A stretch of DNA of 64,000 bases from Affinirhizobium straminoryzae (GTDB lineage Bacteria > Pseudomonadota > Alphaproteobacteria > Rhizobiales > Rhizobiaceae), in NCBI RefSeq assembly GCF_007004135.1, contig NZ_VJMG01000047.1, positions 140,818 through 204,817 of the forward strand. Direction: 5' to 3'. Shown here piece after piece: positions 37,936-45,849 of this stretch. The notes beneath the pieces were generated by a model. It did not search any database, had not been told where the DNA came from, and saw only the letters and a program-made list of their open reading frames with translations. How positions within the stretch are numbered: the first letter of the stretch is position 1; the number at the start of each line of letters is the position of its first letter. Position numbers and translations under genes: made by a program.

Positions 37936-38711
37936 TGGCACAGGAACCCATCCTCTCCGCCCGCGGTCTCATCAAGCGCTATGGCAAGGTGACAGCCCTC
38001 GATCGCGCCGACTTCGACCTCTATCCCGGCGAGATTCTTGCCGTGATCGGCGACAATGGCGCCGGCAAATCCTCGCTGATCAAGGCCATCTCGGGCGCCG
38101 TGACGCCGGATGAAGGCGAGATCACGCTGGAAGGCAAGACGGTCAGCTTCCGCTCGCCGATCGAGGCCCGCAAGGCCGGCATCGAGACCGTCTACCAGAA
38201 CCTCGCTCTGTCGCCGGCGCTCTCCATCGCAGACAACATGTTCCTCGGCCGCGAGATCCGCAAGCCGGGCGTGCTCGGCAAGGTCTTCCGCTCGCTCGAC
38301 CGGGCCGCGATGGAAAAATTCGCTCGCGAAAAACTGTCCGAACTCGGCCTGATGACCATCCAGAACATCAACCAGGCGGTGGAGACCCTGTCGGGCGGCC
38401 AGCGCCAGGGTGTTGCGGTGGCGCGTGCTGCCGCCTTCGGCTCCAAGGTGATCATCCTCGATGAGCCGACGGCCGCACTCGGCGTCAAGGAAAGCCGCCG
38501 CGTGCTGGAACTGATCCTCGACGTGCGCTCGCGCGGCATCCCGATCGTGCTCATCTCGCACAACATGCCGCATGTGTTCGAAGTGGCCGACCGCATCCAC
38601 ATCCACCGTCTCGGCCGGCGCCTGACGGTCATCAATCCGAAGGACTATTCGATGTCCGACGCGGTTGCCTTCATGACCGGGGCAAAGTCCCCGGAGCCTC
38701 TGGCCGCCTGA
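37935..38711 (+). CDS. frcA: Fructose-type sugar ABC transporter ATPase FrcA
   Basis: 258 aa with a single ABC domain, unlike the fused double domain of RbsA; this single-domain form is the frc type. Walker A is IGDNGAGKSSLIKAISG, the signature ETLSGGQRQGVAVARAAA, Walker B VIILDEPTAALGVKES, and H-loop LISHNMPHVFEV. The frcK kinase that follows frcA in S. meliloti is not present here: the next gene is an unrelated ABC exporter 268 bases on. Confidence 0.93.
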   Translation: MAQEPILSARGLIKRYGKVTALDRADFDLYPGEILAVIGDNGAGKSSLIKAISGAVTPDEGEITLEGKTVSFRSPIEARKAGIETVYQNLALSPALSIADNMFLGREIRKPGVLGKVFRSLDRAAMEKFAREKLSELGLMTIQNINQAVETLSGGQRQGVAVARAAAFGSKVIILDEPTAALGVKESRRVLELILDVRSRGIPIVLISHNMPHVFEVADRIHIHRLGRRLTVINPKDYSMSDAVAFMTGAKSPEPLAA

Positions 38712-38731
38712 TCCCGGGCGCCCGGACCCTT

Positions 38732-38764
38732 GGGCCGCGTCGCATGACGGATGCGGCGCGGCCC
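38732..38764 (+). terminator. Probable terminator after frcA
   Basis: GGGCCGCGTCGCA and TGCGGCGCGGCCC pair over 13 positions with one G-U wobble around a 7-base loop, 21 bases after frcA. It is followed by CTTTCC, a weak T tract. Confidence 0.55.
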
Positions 38765-38843
38765 CTTTCCCCGCAGAACCCGGCGGGCGTGACCATGTTT
38801 TAGGCGGTCAACGCAACAGCGTTCACCTTTCTCGCCCCTTTTT

Positions 38844-38887
38844 TGATATTTGTGAAAAGATATCACTTCCGATTCCATCAGAATCGG
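38844..38887. promoter_or_regulatory. Two inverted repeats upstream of the ABC exporter
   Basis: TGATAT (38844-38849) and ATATCA (38860-38865) form one dyad; CCGATTC (38869-38875) and GAATCGG (38881-38887) form a second, perfect over 7 bp with a 5-base centre. Both lie in the 268-base gap before the exporter operon, ~95-135 bases upstream of its start, and may be operators for an unknown regulator. The rest of the gap shows no gene. Confidence 0.4.
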
Positions 38888-38979
38888 GTTCCAATGCGCT
38901 TCCCTTCGGAGAGTTTCCGCCTAAATTTTCACCGGAAAAGACCGCCTTCTGGTCCATTGCCAGGGCGTGCTGCATTGGA

Positions 38980-40842
38980 ATGACGACCGTGACACCCCAA
39001 GCTTCGAGCGGCGCCGCACCGGCGGCTGCTTCCCTTGCCCATGTCAAAGCCGCCGGCTGGGGCAAGGGCCTGTCGATCCTCACCCGCATCACCGTGATGG
39101 CCTTCCGGCATCCCTGGCAGTCGGGCGCGGCCATCGGCGCCACCTTCATCGCCTCCGCCTTCCAGCTGATGATTCCGCGCCTGCTCGGCCAGGCGATCGA
39201 CGAGGCACAGGGTATCGGGGCGGGCGGATCGCTGGGCGTCGCGGCGCAGGACGCGCTGCTGGCAACCGCGCTCCTGCTTCTGGGCGCCAGCGTGCTGCGC
39301 GGCCTGTTCACCATGGTGCAGAACTATTACAGCGAAGCGGTCGGCCACCACATCGGCTACGAACTGCGGCTTGCCTGCTACGAGAAGATCCAGCGCCTTT
39401 CGTTCAGCTTCCATGACGGCATGCATTCCGGCGACCTCATCACCATCGGCCTTCTCGATCTGGAGGGCGTGCGGATGTACTTCTCCACCGCGCTCGTCCG
39501 CATGATCTTTCTCTCGGTGCTGATCGGTATCGGCGCCTATCTGCTCATCTCCACCGATGTGCTGCTCGGCCTTCTGGCGCTGAGCTTCGTGCCCTTCGTC
39601 GGCTGGCGCTCCTCCGTGGCGCAGCTTCGCCTGCGCGCCACCTGGCTCGACCTGCAGGAACGCCTGCAGGTGCTGACGCGGGTGATGGAGGAAAATCTCG
39701 GCGGCATTCGCGTGGTGCGCGCCTTTGCCGCCCAGGCGCATGAAATGGAAAAGTTCGAGACGGCTTCGCTGAGCGCACTGACGCTCGCCCACCAGCGGGT
39801 CGGCATCCGGGTCGCCAATACCAGCGCGATGACGCTCTCCTTCTTCGCCGCCATGGGCCTCGTGCTGTGGGTCGGCGGCACCAAGGTGATGGCCGGCGAG
39901 ATGACGGTCGGCACGCTCGCCTCCTTTCTCACCTTCATGACCATCCTGCAGATGCCGGTGCGCCAGCTCGGCCTGATGGTCAATGCCTTTGCCCGCGCCT
40001 CCACCTGCGGCGCGCGCCTGTTCGGCCTGCTCGATCTCGAGGTTGCCATCAAGGACAAGCCGAAGGCCCCGGCGCTCATCGTTCGCGAGGGCACGCTGCG
40101 CTTCGACAATGTCGGCTTTGCCTATCCCTCCGCACCGGACAACCGCGTGCTGGACGGCATCAGCTTCGAGGCGCGGCGCGGCGAGACGATCGGCATCGTC
40201 GGCCCGCCAGGCAGCGGCAAGTCGACCATCGCCCATCTGATTCCGCGCTTCTACGACGTCACCCAGGGTCGCATCACCATCGACGGGCAGGATATCCGCG
40301 ATGTCACGCTGCAATCGCTGCGCCGTTCCATCGTCGTCGTGCCGCAGGACAGCTTCCTGTTCACCACCACCATCGAGAACAACATCGCCTATGGTGACCC
40401 GTGGGCGCGGGAAAACCAGATCGCACGGGCCAGCGAAAGCGCACAGCTGCACAATTATGTGCTCGGCCTGCCCTCCAGCTACGGCACCGTGGTCGGCGAA
40501 CGCGGCGTGTCGCTCTCCGGCGGCCAGCGCCAGCGGCTCACCATTGCCCGCGCGGTGATGCTGAAGCCCGCCGTCATGGTGTTCGACGATTCGACGGCCG
40601 CCATCGACGCGGCCACCGAACAGCGCATCCGCGGCGCCATGCGCCGTTATGCCAGCGACCGCGTGACGCTGATCGTTGCGCACCGGCTCGGCTCGCTGAT
40701 GCATGCCGACCGCATTCTCTTCGTGGAGAACGGCCGGATCGTGGAAGAGGGAACGCATCAGCAGCTGCTGGCGCTGGGTGGCCGCTACAAGGCGCTGCAT
40801 GACCTGCAGATCCGCCCCGGCGACGACGCGCTGGCCGGCTGA
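38980..40842 (+). CDS. ABC exporter half-transporter, subunit with degenerate ATP site
   Basis: 620 aa: an N-terminal six-helix exporter domain (~residues 40-350) followed by an ABC ATPase. Walker A is VGPPGSGKSTIAHL, the signature VSLSGGQRQRLTIARAV is canonical, but the Walker B reads VMVFDDSTAAID, with Asp in place of the catalytic Glu. H-loop VAHRLGSL is present. It is followed 11 bases later by a second half-transporter, whose site is complementary (see findings), so the two should form a heterodimer. Substrate unknown; lipid, peptide or drug export are all possible. Confidence 0.9.
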   Translation: MTTVTPQASSGAAPAAASLAHVKAAGWGKGLSILTRITVMAFRHPWQSGAAIGATFIASAFQLMIPRLLGQAIDEAQGIGAGGSLGVAAQDALLATALLLLGASVLRGLFTMVQNYYSEAVGHHIGYELRLACYEKIQRLSFSFHDGMHSGDLITIGLLDLEGVRMYFSTALVRMIFLSVLIGIGAYLLISTDVLLGLLALSFVPFVGWRSSVAQLRLRATWLDLQERLQVLTRVMEENLGGIRVVRAFAAQAHEMEKFETASLSALTLAHQRVGIRVANTSAMTLSFFAAMGLVLWVGGTKVMAGEMTVGTLASFLTFMTILQMPVRQLGLMVNAFARASTCGARLFGLLDLEVAIKDKPKAPALIVREGTLRFDNVGFAYPSAPDNRVLDGISFEARRGETIGIVGPPGSGKSTIAHLIPRFYDVTQGRITIDGQDIRDVTLQSLRRSIVVVPQDSFLFTTTIENNIAYGDPWARENQIARASESAQLHNYVLGLPSSYGTVVGERGVSLSGGQRQRLTIARAVMLKPAVMVFDDSTAAIDAATEQRIRGAMRRYASDRVTLIVAHRLGSLMHADRILFVENGRIVEEGTHQQLLALGGRYKALHDLQIRPGDDALAG

Positions 40843-40853
40843 GGGAGGACGAC

Positions 40854-42749
40854 ATGGCCGAGGAAATGGAAACCGAACGCGCGGACGTTCGCGAGGATGG
40901 CCGCCGCCCACCCCGCGCGGTGGTGGGCTCGCACCGCATCGAGGAGGAAATCTTCGGCAAGGTGTTCGACCGCAACATCATTGCCCGCATCTGGGATTTC
41001 GTGCGCCCCTACAAGAAGAAGGTGGCGCTCGCCGTGGTGGCCGTGCTGGTGTTTACCGCCATGCAGCTCGCCATTCCGCTGATCATCCGCCACGCGATCG
41101 ACAACGGCATGCAGCCGGGCGGCGACCGGGCGGCGCTGGTGTCGGCGATCATCGCCTTCGGGGTGGCGATCCTCGTCAATTTCGCCGCGAGCTATGCGCA
41201 GGAAACGCTGGTCGGCAATGTGGCGGAAGACGTGCTGTTCGATATCCGCCGCGCCATGTTCCACCATCTGCAGCGCGTCTCGCTGTCCTTCATGGACAAG
41301 ACCGAGGTGGGCCGCCTGATGTCGCGCCTGCAGGGCGACGTCAATTCCATGCAGGAATTCCTCGAAACCTCGGTTCTCTCGGTCGGCGACATCACGCTTT
41401 TGATCGGCATCGTGGTGGTGATGCTGTATCTCGATTTCTACCTCGGCCTGCTGACCCTGTCCGCCCTGCCGATCCTGTTCATCGTGCGCCTGTTCTGGCT
41501 GCCGGTGGCGCGCAAGTCCTTCATGGCAGCACACGAATCGAATTCGGTGGCGAGCGGCGCGCTGGCGGAAGCCATTCATGGCGTGCGCGCCGTGCAGGGC
41601 ATGGATCGCCAGGCGGTCAACTTCACCCTGTTCGACGACAAGGCCCGCACCAACCTCAACAACCACCTGCACGCCGCGCGCCTCGCCCAGGTGATGGTGC
41701 CGATCGTCGACACGCTGACCGGGATTGCCATGGCGCTCGTCATCGTGGTCGGCGGCGCGCGCGTGCTGAACCAGGCGCTCGACGTCGGCGTGATGGTGGC
41801 CTTCCTCTTCTACATCCAGCGCTTCTTCGACCCGATCCGCTCGCTCACCCTGCAATATTCGGTGATGCAGCGGGCCATGGCCTCCGGCCAGCGCCTGACT
41901 GATGTGCTCGACGTGCGCGTCGATATCGAAGACAAGCCCGATGCCAAGGTGCTCTCGCCCGACATGGACGGCTCGGTGGAATTCCGCAACGTGGTGTTCG
42001 GCTATAATCCGAAGCATCCCGTGCTGAAGAATGTCAGCTTCCGCGTCAATCCGGGAGAAACGGTGGCGCTGGTCGGACCGACGGGCTCGGGCAAGTCCAG
42101 CTGCATGTCGCTGATCCACCGTTTCTACGAGGTGCAGCAGGGCGCGGTGCTCGTCGGCGGTCACGACGTGCGCGACCTGACGCAGGAATCGCTCGGCCGG
42201 CAGATCGCCATGGTGCTGCAGGAACCCTTCCTGTTCACCGGCACCGTGTTCGAGAACATCCGCTATCACAAGACCGAGGCCACCCGCGAGCAGGTGATCG
42301 AAGCGGCCAAGGCGGTTGGCGCGCATGATTTCATCATGCGCATGCCCGACGGCTATGACAGCCTGCTCGGCCAGCGCGGCGGCAATCTGTCGCTCGGCCA
42401 GCGCCAGTTGATCAGCTTTGCCCGCGCGCTGGTGGCGGATGCGAAGATCCTGGTGCTCGACGAGGCGACCGCCAATATCGACAGCTATACGGAAATGCTG
42501 ATCCAGAAGGCGCTGGTCAAGCTGCTGCAGGGCCGCACCGGCCTCGTCATCGCCCACCGGCTGGCGACCATCCGCGAGGCGGACCGCATCATCGTGCTGC
42601 AGAACGGCGAGCTGATCGAAAGCGGCAATCATGCCGAGCTGATGCGCAACGACCGGCTCTATGCCCGGCTCTACAACCTCAACTACGCCTCCTTCGACGA
42701 CATTCCGGAGGATGTCATCGACAAGGCCGCAGTGGCGAGCACGACCTGA
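40854..42749 (+). CDS. ABC exporter half-transporter, subunit with catalytic Walker B
   Basis: 631 aa. It has a ~75-residue N-terminal extension (with RIEEEIFGKVFDRNIIARIW), six membrane helices, then the ATPase: Walker A VGPTGSGKSSCMSL, signature LSLGQRQLISFARAL (third position Leu, not Gly), Walker B ILVLDEATANID with the normal Glu, and H-loop IAHRLATI. Partner of the preceding gene. The altered signature here and the altered Walker B there would meet at the same ATP site. Confidence 0.9.
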   Translation: MAEEMETERADVREDGRRPPRAVVGSHRIEEEIFGKVFDRNIIARIWDFVRPYKKKVALAVVAVLVFTAMQLAIPLIIRHAIDNGMQPGGDRAALVSAIIAFGVAILVNFAASYAQETLVGNVAEDVLFDIRRAMFHHLQRVSLSFMDKTEVGRLMSRLQGDVNSMQEFLETSVLSVGDITLLIGIVVVMLYLDFYLGLLTLSALPILFIVRLFWLPVARKSFMAAHESNSVASGALAEAIHGVRAVQGMDRQAVNFTLFDDKARTNLNNHLHAARLAQVMVPIVDTLTGIAMALVIVVGGARVLNQALDVGVMVAFLFYIQRFFDPIRSLTLQYSVMQRAMASGQRLTDVLDVRVDIEDKPDAKVLSPDMDGSVEFRNVVFGYNPKHPVLKNVSFRVNPGETVALVGPTGSGKSSCMSLIHRFYEVQQGAVLVGGHDVRDLTQESLGRQIAMVLQEPFLFTGTVFENIRYHKTEATREQVIEAAKAVGAHDFIMRMPDGYDSLLGQRGGNLSLGQRQLISFARALVADAKILVLDEATANIDSYTEMLIQKALVKLLQGRTGLVIAHRLATIREADRIIVLQNGELIESGNHAELMRNDRLYARLYNLNYASFDDIPEDVIDKAAVASTT

Positions 42750-42812
42750 GCCTGCCGCGGAACCATCGCGCCCGCCCTCCGTTTCCCTCGGGACAACCCG
42801 AAGGAGACAGTG

Positions 42813-42992
42813 ATGACCGCGAACAGCAAGCCGGAACGTGCCGTCGGCGAGGAAACGGCACCCGCAACGCGCCGTCAAGGCACCATTCCAGCCGGTCCCG
42901 ACGCCCGCTCGAAGGTCGATCCGGACAAGACACCCGGCACCGGCGCCCTGCCGGCAACCGATGCCCGCGAGATCGATCCAGGCTCGGAATAA
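42813..42992 (+). CDS. Small hypothetical protein, disordered
   Basis: 59 aa from the ATG at 42813, preceded by AAGGAGA at 42801-42807. Rich in Pro, Asp, Ala and Thr with no hydrophobic stretch (ending TDAREIDPGSE), so probably soluble and disordered. I have seen similar short proteins ending in DPG annotated as hypothetical in Rhizobiaceae, but cannot give a function. The Shine-Dalgarno and spacing support translation; it may be co-transcribed with the exporter. Confidence 0.55.
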   Translation: MTANSKPERAVGEETAPATRRQGTIPAGPDARSKVDPDKTPGTGALPATDAREIDPGSE

Positions 42993-43079
42993 CCATACCC
43001 GCCGCCCTGCGGCGCCTTGCCCGCTTGCGGCGGGGCGCCGGCCCGTCTAGACCTCCTGCGAAGCAGAACGGGACGGGAC

Positions 43080-43472
43080 ATGAGCGGCGAGACCATTACG
43101 CTGTATGAAGCGATCGGCGGAGACGAGACCGTGCGGGCCCTCACCCGCCGGTTCTACGAGCTCATGGACACGCTGCCCGAGGCGGCGCGCTGCCGCGCCA
43201 TCCATCCGCAGGATCTCAGCGGCAGCGAGTCCAAGCTTTACGATTATCTCACCGGCTATCTCGGCGGCCCCCCTGTCTATGTGGAGAAATACGGGCATCC
43301 GCGCCTGCGCGCCCGCCATTTTGGCGCGCCCATCGGCGCGGCGGAGCGCGACGAGTGGCTGCTCTGCTTTTCGCGCGCCATGGAGGAAACGATCGCCAAT
43401 TCCAAGCTGCGCGAGATCATCTGGGCGCCCGTCGAGCGGCTGGCCCAGCACATGCAGAACCGGGAGGAGTGA
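43080..43472 (+). CDS. Group II truncated haemoglobin (TrHbO type)
   Basis: 130 aa haem protein of the 2-on-2 globin fold. Start at 43080 (MSGETITLYEAIGG). Seen are the B10 tyrosine (Tyr26, RRFYELMD), YLTGYLGGPPVYVEKYGHP, the proximal histidine His80 (RLRARHF), and Trp93 (AERDEWL), the G8 tryptophan that marks group II. Such proteins bind O2, NO or peroxide. It is followed by a DUF423 gene after 2 bases, so the two are probably one unit. Confidence 0.92.
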   Translation: MSGETITLYEAIGGDETVRALTRRFYELMDTLPEAARCRAIHPQDLSGSESKLYDYLTGYLGGPPVYVEKYGHPRLRARHFGAPIGAAERDEWLLCFSRAMEETIANSKLREIIWAPVERLAQHMQNREE

Positions 43473-43474
43473 GC

Positions 43475-43846
43475 ATGCGCGCCCTCGACAGTCTTCGCCC
43501 GTTGATCCTGATGCTCTCCGGCTTTCTCGGCGCGAGCGGCGTGGTGCTGGCCGCGGCCGCCAGCCATGGCGGCGACGCCCACCTTCTCGGCAATGCCTCC
43601 ACCATGTGCCTTGCCCATGCGCCGGTGCTGCTGGCTCTTTGTCTCGGGCATGGCATGGTTCGCACGGCAACGCTTGCCGCGCTGGTGCTCAGCCTTGGTA
43701 CGGTTCTCTTCGCCGCTGATCTGGTCGTTCGGCATCTTGGCTCTGCCGGCCTCTTTCCGATGGCCGCGCCAAGCGGCGGTCTGCTGATGATCCTCGGCTG
43801 GCTGATCGTTGCGGCCGGCGCCTTTTTTCGCACAAAAAGCGAGTAG
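43475..43846 (+). CDS. DUF423 small membrane protein
   Basis: 123 aa with four predicted helices. MRALDSLRPLILMLSGFLGA is the first, and later APSGGLLMILGWLIVAAGAFF, which is the family's C-terminal block; SHGGDAHLLGNASTMCLAHAP lies between. Function unknown. The start at 43475 is only 2 bases after the globin stop and sits just after GGAGG in the globin tail, indicating coupling. Confidence 0.8.
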   Translation: MRALDSLRPLILMLSGFLGASGVVLAAAASHGGDAHLLGNASTMCLAHAPVLLALCLGHGMVRTATLAALVLSLGTVLFAADLVVRHLGSAGLFPMAAPSGGLLMILGWLIVAAGAFFRTKSE

Positions 43847-43971
43847 AAGCCCCCGCAAGCAATCCTGCCTTGCGTCAGCCTCGGGGCACGCAAAATGGCT
43901 AGGATCTGTTGCCATGCGACGTCTAGGAATTTCGAAACGTTCGAATATTCTGACGGCGTTCGGAGATGAGG

Positions 43972-44952
43972 ATGGGCCAGATCAAGATCCAGGTGGGGGA
44001 CTCCTGGTGGATGTTGCTGATACCGCGCAGGCGGCCGACATTGCTTGTCGGCCAGCTGATCGCACTTGGCTGCGCGGCAGTTGCAATCGGGCTGTGGTTC
44101 CTGCTCAGTTCCGTTCTGCTCGGTGCGCCCTTCATTACATTTTTTCCCTTTATCGTGGTGGCCACGGCCTGGGGCGGGCGCGCCGGCGGCATGATGCTGA
44201 TGGTCTACGGCGTGGCGTTTGCCATCATCGTGTGGCTGACCATCCGTCAGGTCGGCCTGCCGAGCGCGCTTCTCTCCTCCACCGTCTTTACGCTGTTCGG
44301 CGCGCTGACGGTGGGAATCATTCATGCCATGCATGTCCTGATGGCCGCCCTTGAGAAGGCCGAGGCACAGGCGGAGGTGCTGGCACGCGAGATGCGCCAC
44401 CGGGTGGGCAACATCATGCAGCTGGTGCAGGCGATTGCCCAGATGACCGCGCGCTCCTGCAACGATCTCAGCGAATTCATGCCGCGCTTCGAGGGGCGCA
44501 TGCGGGCGCTTTCAGAGGCGCATCGCATGTCATCCGGCCAGAATGCCATGCCGAACGATCTGGAGGCGATGCTGCGCATCCTGCTTTCCGCCTATGATCC
44601 CGAGCGGCTGCGACTGATCGGCCCCGCCTGCAGTCTGGATGCCGACACAGCACCGCGGGTGGCGCTGGTGATCCATGAACTCGCCACGAACGCAGCAAAA
44701 TATGGCGCTCTTTCCGTGCCTTACGGCGTGGTGCGCATCGAATGGCAATTGCTGCCGGAAACGCTGGAACTTGTCTGGCGCGAAGAAGGCGGTCCCCCGG
44801 TCAGCACGCCAACCCGCAAGGGATTCGGTTCGCGGTTGATTACGGCAAGCCTTGCGCCCGGAGGCGGCGCGGCCGAACTGCAGTTCGAGCCGGCGGGGCT
44901 CCGGTGCACGTTGCGGCTGCCGCGACCGGTTGCGCCACCAGCAAAGCTGTGA
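43972..44952 (+). CDS. Membrane-bound HWE-family histidine kinase
   Basis: 326 aa from the ATG at 43972, chosen because GGAG at 43962-43965 is 6 bases away, whereas the ATG at 43966 touches it. Three to four membrane helices span residues ~20-118. The phospho-acceptor box is EMRHRVGNIMQLVQAIA (His near residue 143), followed by the ATPase with HELATNAAKYGALS and the WxE signature (LVWREEGG). These identify an HWE/HisKA_2 kinase, common in alphaproteobacteria for light, stress and general-stress control. No response regulator is adjacent, so it is an orphan. Confidence 0.88.
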   Translation: MGQIKIQVGDSWWMLLIPRRRPTLLVGQLIALGCAAVAIGLWFLLSSVLLGAPFITFFPFIVVATAWGGRAGGMMLMVYGVAFAIIVWLTIRQVGLPSALLSSTVFTLFGALTVGIIHAMHVLMAALEKAEAQAEVLAREMRHRVGNIMQLVQAIAQMTARSCNDLSEFMPRFEGRMRALSEAHRMSSGQNAMPNDLEAMLRILLSAYDPERLRLIGPACSLDADTAPRVALVIHELATNAAKYGALSVPYGVVRIEWQLLPETLELVWREEGGPPVSTPTRKGFGSRLITASLAPGGGAAELQFEPAGLRCTLRLPRPVAPPAKL

Positions 44953-45000
44953 CCTCTATCGAAGGATCGGATCGCAGAGGCGTTCAGCCGCCGGTGGGAT

Positions 45001-45645
45001 CTACCCGAGGGCGATGTCGGCGATCAGCCGATCCACATAGGCGCGGAAGATTGCCACCATGTCGATCGCATCCGGCGCCCTCAGCCACAGCATCTGCAGG
45101 CCGTCCATCATCGAAATCAGCTCGGCGGCCAGAGCCCGTGCATCGACATCCGGACGGATCTCGCCACTCTCGATGCCACGCTGCAAGGTCTGTGAAAGGC
45201 TGAGGCTCACGCTGCGGACGCGATTGCCGAACCAGCCGGCGGCTGGATGATCCCGCGTCAGGCTCTCGGCATTGAGGATCGCAAAGGTTCGCACCACACC
45301 CGGGATATGCGTATTGGCCTGCACCACCTCGACAAGCGCAGACAACAGCGCGCGCCAGGAGAGATCCGGCCCTCCCAGTACCTTCACGCTCTCCAGATCG
45401 CGCCGCTCCAGAATGGCGAGGAGCAGATCCACCTTGGTGGGAAAATAGTGGATGAGGCCCGGCAGGGAGAGGCCCACCTCCTGGGCGATGGCAGCAAACG
45501 AGGCGTTCTGATAGCCGTCATCGGCGAACTGCCGCATGGCCGCCTGCAGGATCTGCTCGCGCCGCTCTTCACCCTTGGGCGATTTGCGCCGCTTCGGTGG
45601 TGCCGCCTGCCCGGCCTTCTGCCGGTTCTGTCCCGTGCCGTCCAT
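45001..45645 (-). CDS. TetR-family regulator
   Basis: 214 aa. The N-terminal helix-turn-helix (residues ~27-75) reads REQILQAAMRQFADDGYQNA, then SFAAIAQEVGLSLPGLIHYF, the standard TetR recognition pattern. The C-terminal domain has no distinctive family marks. The gene is divergent from an MFS transporter and beta-glucosidase pair, which it probably represses. Confidence 0.88.
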   Translation of the reverse strand: MDGTGQNRQKAGQAAPPKRRKSPKGEERREQILQAAMRQFADDGYQNASFAAIAQEVGLSLPGLIHYFPTKVDLLLAILERRDLESVKVLGGPDLSWRALLSALVEVVQANTHIPGVVRTFAILNAESLTRDHPAAGWFGNRVRSVSLSLSQTLQRGIESGEIRPDVDARALAAELISMMDGLQMLWLRAPDAIDMVAIFRAYVDRLIADIALG

Positions 45646-45786
45646 TCGGCCTTCCTCGCTCGCTCTCTCGTTCTTTTATTCGGAATTCAGAAAACGGCAA
45701 CAGCAGCGAATGGCGGTGATGCCTGCGTCATTTGCCGGCCTTCCTTGTTCCACCCGCGACCCCGTGGCCGATTGACTCTTTAAAAA

Positions 45787-45802
45787 TACCGATTACGCGG
45801 TA
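45787..45802. promoter_or_regulatory. Putative TetR operator
   Basis: TACCG (45787-45791) and CGGTA (45798-45802) form an inverted repeat in the 204-base divergent gap, about 48 bases before the MFS start. A TTGACT 14 bases upstream (45773-45778) could be a -35, with the dyad falling in the promoter core. Confidence 0.4.
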
Positions 45803-45849
45803 GGTTTAACAGCTATCACCGTGCGTGACAGCGTCGTGGAGGATTTTTC

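Noticed and set aside
38929..42878. Long minus frames of 660 and 697 codons opposite the ABC exporter
   Set aside because: Both Walker and signature motifs are on the plus strand; the minus products are His/Arg-rich shadows.
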